Source: Eonycteris spelaea
Lineage: Eukaryota > Chordata > Mammalia > Chiroptera > Pteropodidae
Assembly: GCA_003508835.1 (NCBI GenBank)
Contig: PUFA01000068.1
Location: 2,108,001-2,172,000 of the forward strand
Reading direction: 5' to 3'
DNA: 64,000 nucleotides
The notes below the pieces were generated by a model, which made no database searches, was not told where the DNA came from, and worked only from the letters and a program-made list of their open reading frames with translations. Of the stretch, positions 10,733 through 22,090 are shown in pieces (positions within the stretch are counted from its first letter, which is position 1; each line of letters opens with the position of its first letter). The position numbers were made by a program, and so were the translations under genes.

Positions 10733-11679
10733 TCTTAAAAAGTCACATCCTTGGGTTGTCTGATATTATTTCACAGAGTTCCTGGTGAGTCTGCCCAGTG
10801 GGAGCCACCTTGGCCCTGAACTGAATCAACTCATCCACCCTGAATGCTAGATGTGTATCTACATGGCTTGTTCTGCAGAACACTCATCACAAAGTAACAT
10901 TCTTCTTGGGTACTGAAGGGATTTAAAACAGTATCTATCTCTTAAGAATAAATGAAGAAGGAATCTTGATTTAAAGCCCCAAATCCGAAAAGCTTGGAAG
11001 TAAACATTTCAGTACTGTCACAGATTTGAATTTGCTAGGGAGAATTAATACAAGAGGAAAAATTCAACATCCTGATGAGCAAGCAGTACTGAAACAAATT
11101 TATTCAAAGAAATGCATGAAACATAAACAAAAAACTACAGCATGCACAATGCAGTGTTTTGCTGGCTGAATTTTTTAATGACATTCCTGGAGTAGAAATA
11201 AAGTTATAAAAATGTTTCCTCAAAATATTTTGATTTTGAGGAAGCATTACTAAAATTTTGGTAAAAAATATATCTGTATTTGACTCAATATTTTGATGTC
11301 TAAATCAAGCTTTGTAGTCTGTTTCCCAAAATAGGTGCTAATACAAATTCAGTTTGGTTCAATTTGATAAACCTTATGAAACAGCTAGTCTGTTTAAGCA
11401 CTGAATTTGGCCCTATAGGATATACAGAGGTGCCTGGAGTCTAATTTGGAAGAGAAAACACAGATCTAGCATCAGAATTACCAAACGTCTAGGAACCTAC
11501 TACGTGTCCTGTACTCTCCTAGTTACCCAATGCTCTAATTCGAGGTATATTGTGTTTCAGTTTTTTAATCATATATGCTAGAGGTACAAAGAGCTAAGTA
11601 GGAAATCATTAGCCGAAAATGGCATATTGAAAAATAATACTAATAAATAACAATGAGAAACACTGAGAATTTTCCCCAT
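10733..11679. other. Unassigned non-coding stretch
   Basis: No gene or repeat family is recognised. It contains a perfect 9-bp stem hairpin at 11218-11241 (cctcaaaat, 6-bp loop, attttgagg). Confidence 0.45.
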
Positions 11680-11830
11680 GTGCTAACACTGTTCTAAGCA
11701 TTTGACATGTAATAACTCATTTAATCCTAACAATTCTATGAGGTAGATACTATTATTATTCTTGTCCTATAGATAAGGCAACTGAGAAACAGAGAAGTTA
11801 GGTAACTACTCTATTCACATCTATAATTAA
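11680..11830 (-). mobile_element. MIR SINE
   Basis: The plus strand shows 'tgttctaagcatttgacatg', 'ctatgaggtagatactatta' and 'caactgagaaacagagaagt', which is the reverse complement of the MIR 3' half. Confidence 0.85.
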
Positions 11831-11839
11831 ACATGTAAA

Positions 11840-13115
11840 TTTATCACCATTGTCTCCAGGAATCCCACTGAAAAGAAGAAAAAGGTTTAAACTTCTAAGG
11901 ACAAAGTAAAGAAAGGAGAGAGAACAGCTATTAAAGATGTCCATTCTGAAAGAGGAACAAACATAAAATAGTGTCCAAAAGAAGTTAAGACAATCAGAGA
12001 ATTAATCCAAGATGTACAATATCCAAATAACAGAAGTTCCAGAAATAACAATAAGAAACATAGAGAACATAGAGAAGAGAAATTATAAAACAAAACATTT
12101 CTTTTGTCTGAAGCAGAAAGGGGCCCCCACAAATGTCTGACACATAAATGAATGGTGTCCATATTGAGTTACATCACCATGAAAGTTTAGAGCACCAGGA
12201 GTAAGGAGAAGATCCTAAGGACTTACAGCAAAGAAAAACAATTCACACACTTAAAAATTAAAAAGCAAACTGCAATGGGTATTTCTGCAATGAAGATATA
12301 AACTATAAGATAGAGCAACATCTTCAAAACTTTGAGGGAAAGGATTTTCTACTAAAATATCTATCCAGCAAACCCATCATTTGAATGAGTAAGACTGTAA
12401 ACATTGTATTCCCCTAATATCTTTTCTCAGGATGCTGTTAAAGATTTGCTCCACTAAATCAAGAGAATAAGTTTAAAAGAGAAAACAGAGGATGTAGGAA
12501 TAAAGAGCGTAATGCAAGGTTTTGGCACAGGGAAGTCCCTTGAAGGAAAGTGTGAGCCAGGCTTAAAGAGGCAAAAGTTTATATTGGAGCAGAAGGATGC
12601 AGACTTGGATGCAGACTTACAAGAGGGGAGTATTCAGGGATGCCGATTACTTTGTCTCATATATACGGAAATTTATGAACAGGTTACCCATAAACCTATT
12701 AAGGAAATTACCAATAGGTAAATAGAAAATCAGTAAATGAAAAGTCATTGAGTAACTATAGGGAAAGTAAAAGATAGGTCTGTAAAGGGATACCACTGGG
12801 TTCAGCCCTAAACAATATTTATATGGTCATGATAATGTAGACATTGATTTTTGATTTAATCCCTAACTATGAGTCATGTATTTATTTTTAAAGGATGGGA
12901 AGAGTTGGCATGGGGTGGGGGAGGCTAAACTTCAATCACAACTAAGAAGACAATAAATAATGTGTAAATTTTATGAAGAAAAAGCAGCAAAAGCACATTA
13001 TTTAAACATATGGTCATAAATACCAAAAGAATTTCAGAGCAGTTGCCCCTAGAATAGCAATAGGAAGTGTGAAGGAGAAGAAACAAAGGACTGCTTATTT
13101 TAATAACCATTTTGT
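11840..13115 (+). mobile_element. HAL1 (half-L1, ORF1-only LINE), decayed
   Basis: The sequence follows the HAL1 ORF1 and 3' region: 'agaattaatccaagatgtac', 'atccaaataacagaagttcc', 'tacatcaccatgaaagttta', 'ctttgagggaaaggattttc', 'ctttctcaggatgctgttaa' and 'gatttgctccactaaatcaa', in the expected order. HAL1 elements carry only an ORF1-like gene and depended on L1 machinery. The frame here is destroyed by stops and indels. The 91-codon minus-strand frame at 11887-12162 is its antisense shadow. The 3' boundary is uncertain. Confidence 0.75.
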
Positions 13116-13139
13116 ACTATTTAATTTTTCTAATATATA

Positions 13140-13730
13140 TAGAGAGAATTCATATATCTAATTCACATATTTGTGGCAGATTTTCTTAAAATTTATTGTT
13201 GAAGTTTTTTGGGTACTCCCCAACCCCATTCCTGCTCTTTCCCTCCCTGGACAAGTAACTGTGTTTCAGGCCCTTCATATCATCAGTATATAGGTTTACC
13301 TCTACGAACACATGTTACACTATTTCCACGCTTTCAAACAATAGAAGTAAGCACCATATTGTACCCATCATTTTGCAATTTGCTTTTTCATTGCATACTG
13401 TGCTCCTGAGGTTTAACCATGCTTATGTGTAGTTTTAGATTACTTTAACTACTGTCCGTATTCAGTTGAAAGAAGATGACACAATTTACACGTTTGTCCT
13501 CCTGCTGATAAACATTTGAATTTCCAATTGTTCAGTATTGACATCGATACTGCATTGAGCAATCTTTTATCTGCCCTCTGGAATTGTACAGCATGGCATC
13601 TGAATATTTTAAACTTTACTAAATACAACCACATGAGCTCTTCACAGTAATTCCATTGAAATGTATTCCCCTCTCCCCACCCCAAGAAGTGATGAGAATT
13701 CCAGTGTCCCAATCCTTACCAAAACCAACC
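13140..13730 (-). mobile_element. L1 LINE (old L1M/L1ME class) 3' region
   Basis: The plus strand carries 'ttgcaatttgctttttcatt', 'ctgctgataaacatttgaat', 'tatttt-aaactttactaaat'-like and 'aattccagtgtcccaatcct' blocks, in the order of an antisense old L1 3'UTR. Several internal deletions have occurred. The 81- and 68-codon frames starting at 13656 and 13661 begin inside it and have no known domain. Confidence 0.7.
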
Positions 13731-13889
13731 TACAACTTGACAGAAGCAACTTCTCGGGAGTGGGGACCTGCATTGGTCTTATCAAGACAATCTTTTCTGT
13801 TGAGGAATTTGCATTTTATTCAGGTCCAAGTAATCCAAATAGCAAAAATGGTGTTTTCACTGGATAAATTTCTCCTCCTTTGTTTATAC

Positions 13890-14065
13890 TTTTTCTTCTA
13901 GACTGTCCACACTATCCTGCTTGCTTTCTGAATCTACTACATACTTGAAGATCAAAGTCCACTCTCATCTCCTCTCTGATGCCAGCTCTGACCACCTCTA
14001 ACAGAAAGACTCTCCTTCTCCAGTACTCCATGCTCATTCCACAGTGATCACTTGTTGTCTAGAAT
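13890..14065 (+). mobile_element. L2 LINE fragment
   Basis: The 'caaagtccactctcatctcc' to 'gctctgaccacctctaacag' segment resembles the L2 'cctccctgaccacc' part of its 3' region. It is diverged and the bounds are approximate. Confidence 0.45.
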
Positions 14066-15163
14066 TAATGAGGAAACTTTTCTTAAGCACAGGTCCTACC
14101 ACCTGAACTTAAGCAAGTCTCATATTATCAAGAATGATAATAAGATTGTGCAGATTTGCAGACTTTTTGTCTTGTCATTATCATAGGTGCTTCTAACCTT
14201 TTTTAAGGGAAAGATTCTTTTCAAAGACAAAAAGAAAATCATTGCCCTCCCCATGATAAAAATATAATATATGTTGATTTAGCAAATACATAATGAAATA
14301 AAACTATAACTTTAATACCACTTTTAAACTGACTTTATTTTATTAATCACAAGAGCATCTATATACTTTTGAAAAGTATATGTCATGACTGTACATTTAG
14401 TGGCCCATTCAAGGACATCATCAGATTCAAAACACAAATATTATATCTATAAAACCTATTAAAAACAATTTAAATCCTATTTAAAGTCTCCATGAGAGTG
14501 GTCAAGAGAGAGTCACTGATCACAGCAAACCATCTTAAATTCTCTTTTCTTCAGTTTTTTCCTCATATCCTTCTTATTTGCTACTGCCTTTGTTGTCTAA
14601 GCTCCCCTGAACTTGCTCCAAACTCAGCCTTAGGTGGTGTTTCTTTGTCTGTCCTTGTCTCTCAATCTCAGCAGTGGCCTCTTTCTCCCTTCCCCTGACC
14701 CATTCTCTAAATGGCATCTTTCCAGGCTGCAGCTCTATCCACATCCCTGAACAGAACCAGAAAGGCCCAAGGCCAGCAACCCCCAAAATACAAGATTCCT
14801 ACCCGAGAAGCTGGAGTAGGACAAAGCTGCCGGGGTATGTTGTGAGCCCATCATATTAATTTGTGGCTATTTATTAGTCTGTAGGAATGGTAAGAATTTG
14901 CCGTAACTCTTCAGGCCTGAGGGTCCCTGGCCTATAGTATAAACCACTACCTCAACTTCTACCTCTTTATAATCTCTGCAGGACCCAGCTTAATAACTTA
15001 CACAGTATGTTTGGTGACACAGTACAGGACAGTAATACTTTCTAAATCCAAATTGATGTTGAAATATGTCCACCCCAATAAATCAATGTTTCTACCTTAA
15101 CTAACTTATTGACTCACTTGTCTGGAAAAAGGTCACAGCCAGCACTGGAGTGGATTCAAGTTA

Positions 15164-15165
<2 letters not shown>
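14066..15165. other. Unassigned non-coding stretch
   Basis: No repeat or gene is recognised. Overlapping 60-70-codon frames on both strands between 14492 and 14859 reflect a locally GC-richer patch and share no recognisable domain. Confidence 0.45.
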
Positions 15166-15223
<58 letters not shown>

Positions 15224-15264
15224 GGGGGGGGAGGGAGAGGGAGAGGAGAGAGAGAGAGAGAAGA
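15166..15264. repeat. Compound (AC)n(GA)n microsatellite, about 99 bp
   Basis: Roughly 22 pure AC units pass directly into GA units, a G8 run, GGGAGA-type steps and another GA array. It probably arose at a single dinucleotide seed. The frames covering it (15109-15342 plus, 15156-15494 minus) translate as HT/RE and VC/LS runs and are artefacts. Confidence 0.97.
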
Positions 15265-15955
15265 AAGGATTTCATAGCTTGTTTACCCATGAATTGGGGT
15301 AAACAAGTTTTCCATATTTTTTTTTTCTTATTTTTACTGTAACATTTTCTGACCCATATCTGGTAGTCTGAACAATTTATGTGAAAATAATGGAATCTCG
15401 GCAGAATAAAAGTTAAAAAGTTGAAAAACAATTCAGGAAAAAAAGGGGGTAGGCATAAAGTATATAAACTCTGGCACCCCATTTTTTTAGCCAAAATAGA
15501 AGAATGATGCCTGTCCCGGCATAAAACCTAAACTTGTAGCATTCTAAGTATAGAAGGTGAAAAATGTTTAAGTTTCTATACAAAAATGTCATCTTGGCTT
15601 TCTAAGATAACCAACTGAGAATAAAAAATAAATAAATAAATAAATAAGGATAAAAATGATAAACACATAGATATATAATATGCATAACCATGTGCCAGGA
15701 ATTGGGAGAGGGAGAGGCACTGAAATCAGAACACTAAACCAGATCACTAAACCAGATGTCCAAAAATTTGTTTTAAGAGTGGGCTCTCCCACTAAAGATA
15801 TGGGCACGGGCAGCAAATCTTTTTATCTTCATCTTTCTAAGGGTCTTTTGGCTAAGTGACTCCTAAGTTTTATTGCAAATCTGCAATTCAGAATCTGAAA
15901 GTCCTCCCACTTGGAATCAGTCTCACCCATTTATCCTCATCTCTAAAAAAGTAAA
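15265..15955. other. Unassigned stretch with (AAAT)n tract
   Basis: It contains a short AAAT array at about 15623-15647. Otherwise no gene or repeat is recognised. Confidence 0.5.
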
Positions 15956-15959
15956 CACA

Positions 15960-16185
15960 AGGGCAAGAGCATTAAATTTGGAATCAGGAGAAAGGGGTTT
16001 ATACCCTACTATATTCTCAGGTATGTGATCTTAGGCAAGCCATTAACTTCGTATCTTCTTTTTGTTGTTATTATTATTACTATTACTTATTATTTCCTCA
16101 ATATGCAATAGTACTTTTCTTACAGTGGCACTGAGGATTAGCCACAATAAATATATATCGAAATGATAAAACAATATGCAAATAT
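15960..16185 (+). mobile_element. MIR SINE with internal ATT expansion
   Basis: The 'agagcattaaatttggaatc' start, 'tgatcttaggcaagccatta' core and 'gtggcactgaggattagcca' tail follow MIR. Near 16064-16094 the middle is replaced by TTG and (ATT)n-like repeats. Confidence 0.7.
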
Positions 16186-16464
16186 TGGTTATTAATATCT
16201 GCATTGCTCTGTCGAGGGGCTTATTCCTCTACTCGCAGTGAGATAGTAATAGGTTAAAACTTTCCAGAATAAAGGCTAGGATGAATACTCCTCTCAAAAG
16301 AAAGTCATTCGCACAAACCCAGCAGACAAAACTGTAGAATAGTCTGATAATCAATTATTCTATTTTAAAAATCTGAAATAATTTCCATTAGAGATAGGAA
16401 AGATCATCAGCAGTATACTTTTAAGTAATGAGAAGCCTTTATATTTTCTTTTTTAATTAAATGG

Positions 16465-16818
16465 ACAGTGGGATGGTTTGGACCACTATGAAAAGTAGCA
16501 TAAACTGGATGGCTTATAAGTGATAGAAATTTCTCACTGTCCTGGAGGCTCACAGTCTGAGATCAGGGTGCCTACACGGCGGGGTTCTGGTGAGAACCCT
16601 CTTCCAGGTTGCAGGCTTGTCATCGCATCCTCACATGGTGGAAAGAGCATGAGCCAGCCCTCTGACCTCTTCTTATAAGGGCACTAATCCCATTCATGAG
16701 GACTCTGCCTTCCTGACCCAACCGCCTCCCAAAGGCCTCACTTCCAAATGCTACCACACTGGGGATTAAATTTCAACATATGAATTTTGCGGAGGTGAAC
16801 ATTTAGTCCATAACAAAT
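16465..16818 (-). mobile_element. MST/MLT1-type MaLR solo LTR
   Basis: The plus strand reads 'ctgtcctggaggctcacagt', 'gcatcctcacatggtggaaa', 'ttcatgaggactctgccttc', 'cttccaaatgctaccacact', 'ttcaacatatgaattttgcg' and 'agtccataaca', an almost complete reverse-complement MaLR LTR. No internal retroviral sequence is attached. Confidence 0.85.
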
Positions 16819-19800
16819 AGTGTTACACCAAAATGACACAACTCAGCAAATTCAAATACGCTAATGTCATTCAATAAAGTCTACAAGGCAAAACTTCTAT
16901 TTCTATACCATTTATTCACCTAAATTTGGCGGGGGGTGGGGGGTGGAGTTTCTTTCTTGGATTTACTTTGCCTTCACCTTCAGAACATTCAGATTTTTTT
17001 TCCTCCAGACTCTTAAGTGATTTTACTAAACCTTCGTTGTCTGACTGACCAAGTTACCAAGAGATATTTACTCTGGAGTGGAGGGGGCGGGGAGGAATAA
17101 ATTAAAAATTAGTGCTGGATGCTGTCTTCACATTGGAGATTATGCAAATGTTCATCTGTTCCTGTAAAGCTTTGAACATCCTGTGGGAGCAGCCACTCCT
17201 TGCCAGAATTCTTATTCCTACTAATGTTTAAAGTGAATGTGCACTTACGTATAGCTTAGAAGGACAAAAGTTTTTAATATAAGAATGATCATAAACTCTG
17301 CTTCCAAATAGTAACCTTCACAGTGGAGATGTGATTCTCCTGGGCCAGTGCAAGTGTCAGATTCGCTCTACTGAGCCCTTCTCCCCACCCCCTGGCAAGC
17401 GGATTGGAACAGCCTCAACCCAGGGAAAAGAATCTACCCAAACTGTCACATGGTGTCCTTCCCTGCTCCCTTTCAAAACTGAATGTAACGTTGACTAAAT
17501 AAAATGTCTTGGAATCAGATTCTAATTTAATTGTTTGATTAACAGATGAATAGTCAGAAATTCCACCTCCCACCCCCCCCGCCACCCGGAAGCTTCTGGC
17601 TGAAAAAAATCTTCCCAAAGGAGAGTCCAATTTCCTAGCTACAAACAGGGTTTGAATCAGAGCTGAATATTAAGGAAAAACCTAGCATAGTCATCATATA
17701 AGAAACAGGGGCAATAGCCAAGAGAGAGGAAATGCTCAAAAGCTGTTCTTATGGGGGGAAAAGGCCTAGCTCAATGGGCCTTAGCCTCCAAAGAAGTGCG
17801 CCAACAGAATGGAATTTTTATGTCAGAGACTTTACCCCTGTTACAGCATCCATCTTTACAACGCCCAAACTGGCAGGTTCACTCAAGCGAGCCACACATT
17901 CTTTTAAACCCTATTATAAGCAGTCCCTAATGATAAACAGTGAACTAATAGACAGTCCATGTCCTCTGTACTTACAGAATGGCAAGACAGACAAGCTAAA
18001 TAGCTGCAGGTACAATGAGCTTAAAAAGAAGTGTGGGGTGTGTTACAAGAGAAAGCATTCAGCGGAGTCCTTTACGATGAATAGAAACTACTTAGATGGG
18101 AAAGGTGATTATCATTCCTCTTTGACAGATGACACACATGAAGCTGCAGCAGATGAATTAGTCCACTAGTGAAAGAAGAGACAGGACCCATACGTTTATC
18201 CTCCAAAGTCCAGGTACTCGGATTCCCTTCTGAGCTTTGGGACATGGTTTAGCAGTTTAGTCCCATGTACATGGAAGAAAGGAACTGCCTGGGAGAAACT
18301 GTCCTCAGATTTTTCTTCTAAGTTAGAGGAGAAGATGTTAGAGGAGGTCATCAAGAGGACGTGACTGCAGGCTGATGCATGAGCTGGACTCAAACAATGG
18401 GAGGATCCTCACTACTCCCTGCCCTTGAATGTCCATTCTGCCCATGTCCCCACAGTGGGGGCCATTTTCAAGGATGCAACCTTGAGAGAATAATGTGTCA
18501 GTGAGACCACCTGGACTGTGTACATGACTGAACCCAGACTAAGGCTTCCACATACGCTTTTGAGATTCTGGCAGGCCGGTGTGGAGATCTACTCATTTTG
18601 TGGCCACCCAAGACAAGCCTCTTATGTAAGCTCCCTTGCTTATGAAACCTGTCACCTGCCTGCCTCTTGCTTCTGTTTCTCCTTGTCTTCTCTGTTCAGG
18701 GTCTGGTTTGCAAATCAACAGTTAGAAGATAGAAGATGGAAATGATAGAAGAGGAAAGAGACTTAGTCAACTTTGTTTTAGCAAATAAAACAGTTATCTA
18801 TTTAATATTTTCTAGAAGCAGTCCGAAAAAAAAAAACAAAAACAAAAACAAATTACGTATTAGTAGCTGGAACCTGTGCAGTAAGAACTTGGAGAGCACA
18901 AAAGCTTCGAACATCTGGCAAGGTGAAAAGGTCAGATATTTGAGCCAATATACACTTCCGTAGTATGCGTCTAAGGGAACTACACTTAAAACTGCTGGGC
19001 TCTTGGTCACACAGTATCCCAAATGTCCACCATAAGCATGAATGCCAAATAAGCCTTTTGCTAGCCTCATAACTCAGGTATGTTTCTTCCAGAAACTGAG
19101 AGCCATCTCTTTGATACATAATCATGAAGGATGATAAAAATGTCCAATCTTCCAGGTTCCTGAAAGGAGATAGATCTAACTTCAACTATCACTTGACTTC
19201 AGATTCCAGAACCTACACATAGGAGAAAATGAACAAATTTATCTTGAAAACATGAATGTAATGGGTTGTATCATTTCACTATATCACATATGAGAATTCT
19301 GTCTGTCTTTATTTCTCTTTAGAGGATGGCCTGTGATGTGCATCACATTCAGCTTTCATGCTTATTCAATAATAAAAAAGGTATTCTTTCTCTTCTAACT
19401 TTTATGGGAAGTTTCTCTGGGCTGGGAGCAGACTTTGTTTTTATTATATTTCCCCAACATTCCCCACCATTTTCCCACTGGCAGAAAGAGAATTAAAGAG
19501 TGAATTTTATGACAACTGTTTGGAGTCCAGACAAAAAGCTGAATTTTTCTAGGGTTGAGGGGGGAAAGAGTGAATTGTTCTCATATAATTAAGTGGGAGG
19601 CAAGTTTGGCAGCATGGTTAGCCAAACTCTCAGAACATAAGGTCATGAACAGCCTGAGCCCTTTGTCAAGTTCCCTCAGTGACACTTTAATAAAAAATTA
19701 GAAGATTCTTTGAATTAGGAAGATGAAATTTTCCTATTTGCACAGCCAGGGCAATCGCAAAAAAAGAAAAAGAAAATGAAGCCAGGCTCCCAAATCTGCA

Positions 19801-20220
19801 AAGAGCAATGGAAAATAAAGCTTCAGAAAATCCATCAACAATGTTTTCATGTCCCCATCCCTGTTGCTTATTTTATTTCCCTGTTGGGATTTAACAGTTC
19901 TGCTCTTCACTGAGCCAGGTCTGGGTGCTTCTACAGGACCAGCAGCGTGGAGGAGCAGGGAAGACTGTGCATCTAGGCTTTGGTGGGGAGACCCCTAGAT
20001 GATGGGGCAGCTTTAAAGAGAAAGAGAGGTTGTTGAATGCCTAAGACCTCTGAAAAAGGCGAGGACAGCCAGAAGAAAGTAAAGGTCTCTGTGATCCAGG
20101 ACAGTGGCCGTTTTATGGTGTGCTTCGGGACACCTGGGACATCCTTCCAATCTTCTCCCACCTCCTAGCAGAAATGCCAGATTTCCTACCATTGGGATTT
20201 TGGTTTATGATCTGATCCTT
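16819..20220. other. Long unassigned stretch
   Basis: About 3.4 kb with almost no recognised repeat. G-rich clusters (16928-16947 and around 17082-17093) and a C9 run near 17573-17581 are notable. It contains the longest ATG frame of the window (17732-18169, 145 codons), which has no domain, signal peptide or membrane segment that I recognise. A 50-bp MIR-like trace may lie near 18095-18145. I cannot say whether any of this is transcribed. Confidence 0.5.
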
Positions 20221-20224
20221 GCTC

Positions 20225-20305
20225 AATTAATGAACACTGTTTATTGAGTGTGCCTGTCACAGTACTAGGATCTGAGAAGGGATTCAAAGACGACTCGGGC
20301 ACACT
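20225..20305 (-). mobile_element. L2 LINE 3' end fragment
   Basis: The plus strand reads 'aatgaacactgtttattgag' and 'cctgtcacagtactaggatc', the reverse complement of the L2 terminus. Confidence 0.55.
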
Positions 20306-20316
20306 TAATTTTGGAA

Positions 20317-20342
20317 GTGTGTGTGTGGTGTGTGTGTGTCTG
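20317..20342. repeat. Short (GT)n tract
   Basis: Two short GT arrays separated by a single G, about 26 bp in total. Confidence 0.85.
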
Positions 20343-20364
20343 TCCGTATTTCACACTTAGATTA

Positions 20365-20860
20365 AAATTCAAATCCCTCTCTGCCTTTCTAACTTCATCT
20401 TTTTGTGCTTTCTCCCTCATTCACTCCTCCATAAAACACTGTCTTTCTTTCTATTCCTCAAACACTTCAAATTCATTTCTGCCTCAGCATCTTTATACTT
20501 TCCCTATTTCTGGAACACAGGATCCTAGATTCTTGTATTCAGTTCTTTGCTTACATGTTTCCTCTTTGTAGAGGCCTTTCCTGACCCATCTATCTGAAGT
20601 AGCTATTTTGATTCTTCATCATAATATCCCAAAATCATTCTCTGCATGGCTCTTATTCCTACTCAAAAAGCTTAATATCATTTAATTTGCTTTTTACTAG
20701 TTTATTTTCCATCTTTCCTGCTGGAGGATAAGTTCTGAGAAGGCAGGGAAAATTGTCTGTCTCATTCTCTGCTGTCTCTCAAGGGTTGAGAACAGTCTCC
20801 GGTATCTGGCACAGAAGAGGTACTTCCTAGCTATTTGTTTGGTGGATTAATTAGTTGATG
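20365..20860 (+). mobile_element. L2 LINE 3' region, about 500 bp
   Basis: Good linear agreement with the L2 3'UTR: 'agaggcctttcctgacccat', 'gctggaggataagttctgag', 'aaggcagggaaaattgtctg' and 'gtatctggcacagaagaggt'. It is one of the clearest L2 copies here. The 86-codon frame at 20311-20571 overlaps it and is spurious. Confidence 0.85.
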
Positions 20861-21883
20861 ACAAGTTTCCAGAGGACCTAAGAGTCTCTCTGCTTTAGAG
20901 GAGAGTGGAGAGAAAGCACAAGGGCACTTGTTCTTGAGAAATAAAAAAAGAAAAAAAGAATTTTAAAAATATGAAAAGCTTTCGCATTTCCCAGTTTTGC
21001 CCAGGGTTGCAAATGGCACCACTAGGAATAGTTTTTAGTCAGGAGTCCCTAAATGCAGCTTGTCCCCTGGCCAGGAGGAAAACTGCTTCCTTTAACTTTC
21101 CTAGTTGCTCTGTACTTCCTGTATGACACATCTCATCACTCTGCACTTGAGTCACCTTCCTGTACGTTTGTGTATCTCCAAGGACAGCGACTGGATCTGA
21201 GGTCACTCTGACCCTTCCCTCCCCCTTCAGCTCCTGCCCCATGGCCTGGGCAGTGGTCATAATCAGTCTTAAATGACACTGAATGAACTGCCATGCGGCA
21301 GACCCTAACCCTGCCCTTGCAAAATAAATTAAATATTTAATGTAAGCTTGTCTTCTGCCATTTACCTTTCTCATAAATGCATAATAGGGTAAAAAAAAAA
21401 ATGATGCCATTCTATTTAATTGAAGCCACAGTCAGGTAGGGGCTGGTTAACTGAAGCTTCACAGCTGGTGCTCTGCAGGCAGGCACAGACCCCATCACAC
21501 AGGCTTCTTAGCATCTTCATCAGTGCCCCAGAGTTCGTGCTGGGGAACAGATGCTGCTTTTGAGAACTAGAGTCGGTCTGGCCCAGAATCTTCCAAATTC
21601 TCATTGGTAGTTTTCACTGTGACTCTATTTTATCCTAAAAATACAAAGGTTAAACCCATGTATTTTTATGGCCTTGTACAGTCCATGCAGCACTTTGACA
21701 TGGTCTTATCGTCAGCCAGGCTGTTTGCTCCTTGGATAAGAGAGGCTCCCTTTGGAACCCAGATTCCAGAGGGCAAGCAGGGCTGCACAACCCCTTCTGG
21801 AAGGAGAGTACGGAGTGTGCGGCGTGAACACATCCTAGCCCGGCTTCCCGTGAAATAGCAGGAGGGATGTGTCTGCACCAACA

Positions 21884-21907
21884 CCCCCCCCCCCCACACA
21901 CACACAC
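21884..21907. repeat. C12 run followed by (AC)n
   Basis: A pure run of 12 C passes directly into about six AC units. Confidence 0.95.
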
Positions 21908-22074
21908 CTGCAAGTGTGAGGGCCGGTGCCATGTAGCTCGTACCATTATTAACAATGGCTACTGTTGACCTAGTACCTGCTAGGAACTGTGCTCTGGTAT
22001 GGGTTTACTAGGAGAGTACTGGAGAATAAAATGCTTTCTTTAAATAATACTTTAGACCAAAGCTCATAAAAAGT

Positions 22075-22090
22075 AAAAAAAAAAAAAAAA
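22075..22090. repeat. Poly(A), 16 bp
   Basis: A pure A16 run with no recognisable retroposon body upstream. Confidence 0.95.

Noticed and set aside
15109..15494. Histidine-threonine and valine-cysteine repeat proteins
   Set aside because: They are translations of the AC/GA microsatellite.
16928..16947. G-quadruplex at the G-rich cluster
   Set aside because: Only two long G runs and a short one are clear; four well-spaced runs are not evident, so I did not list it as a feature of its own.
17732..18169. 145-codon ATG frame as a protein-coding gene
   Set aside because: No recognisable domain, no splice or codon-bias support, and one such frame is expected by chance in 64 kb of AT-rich DNA.
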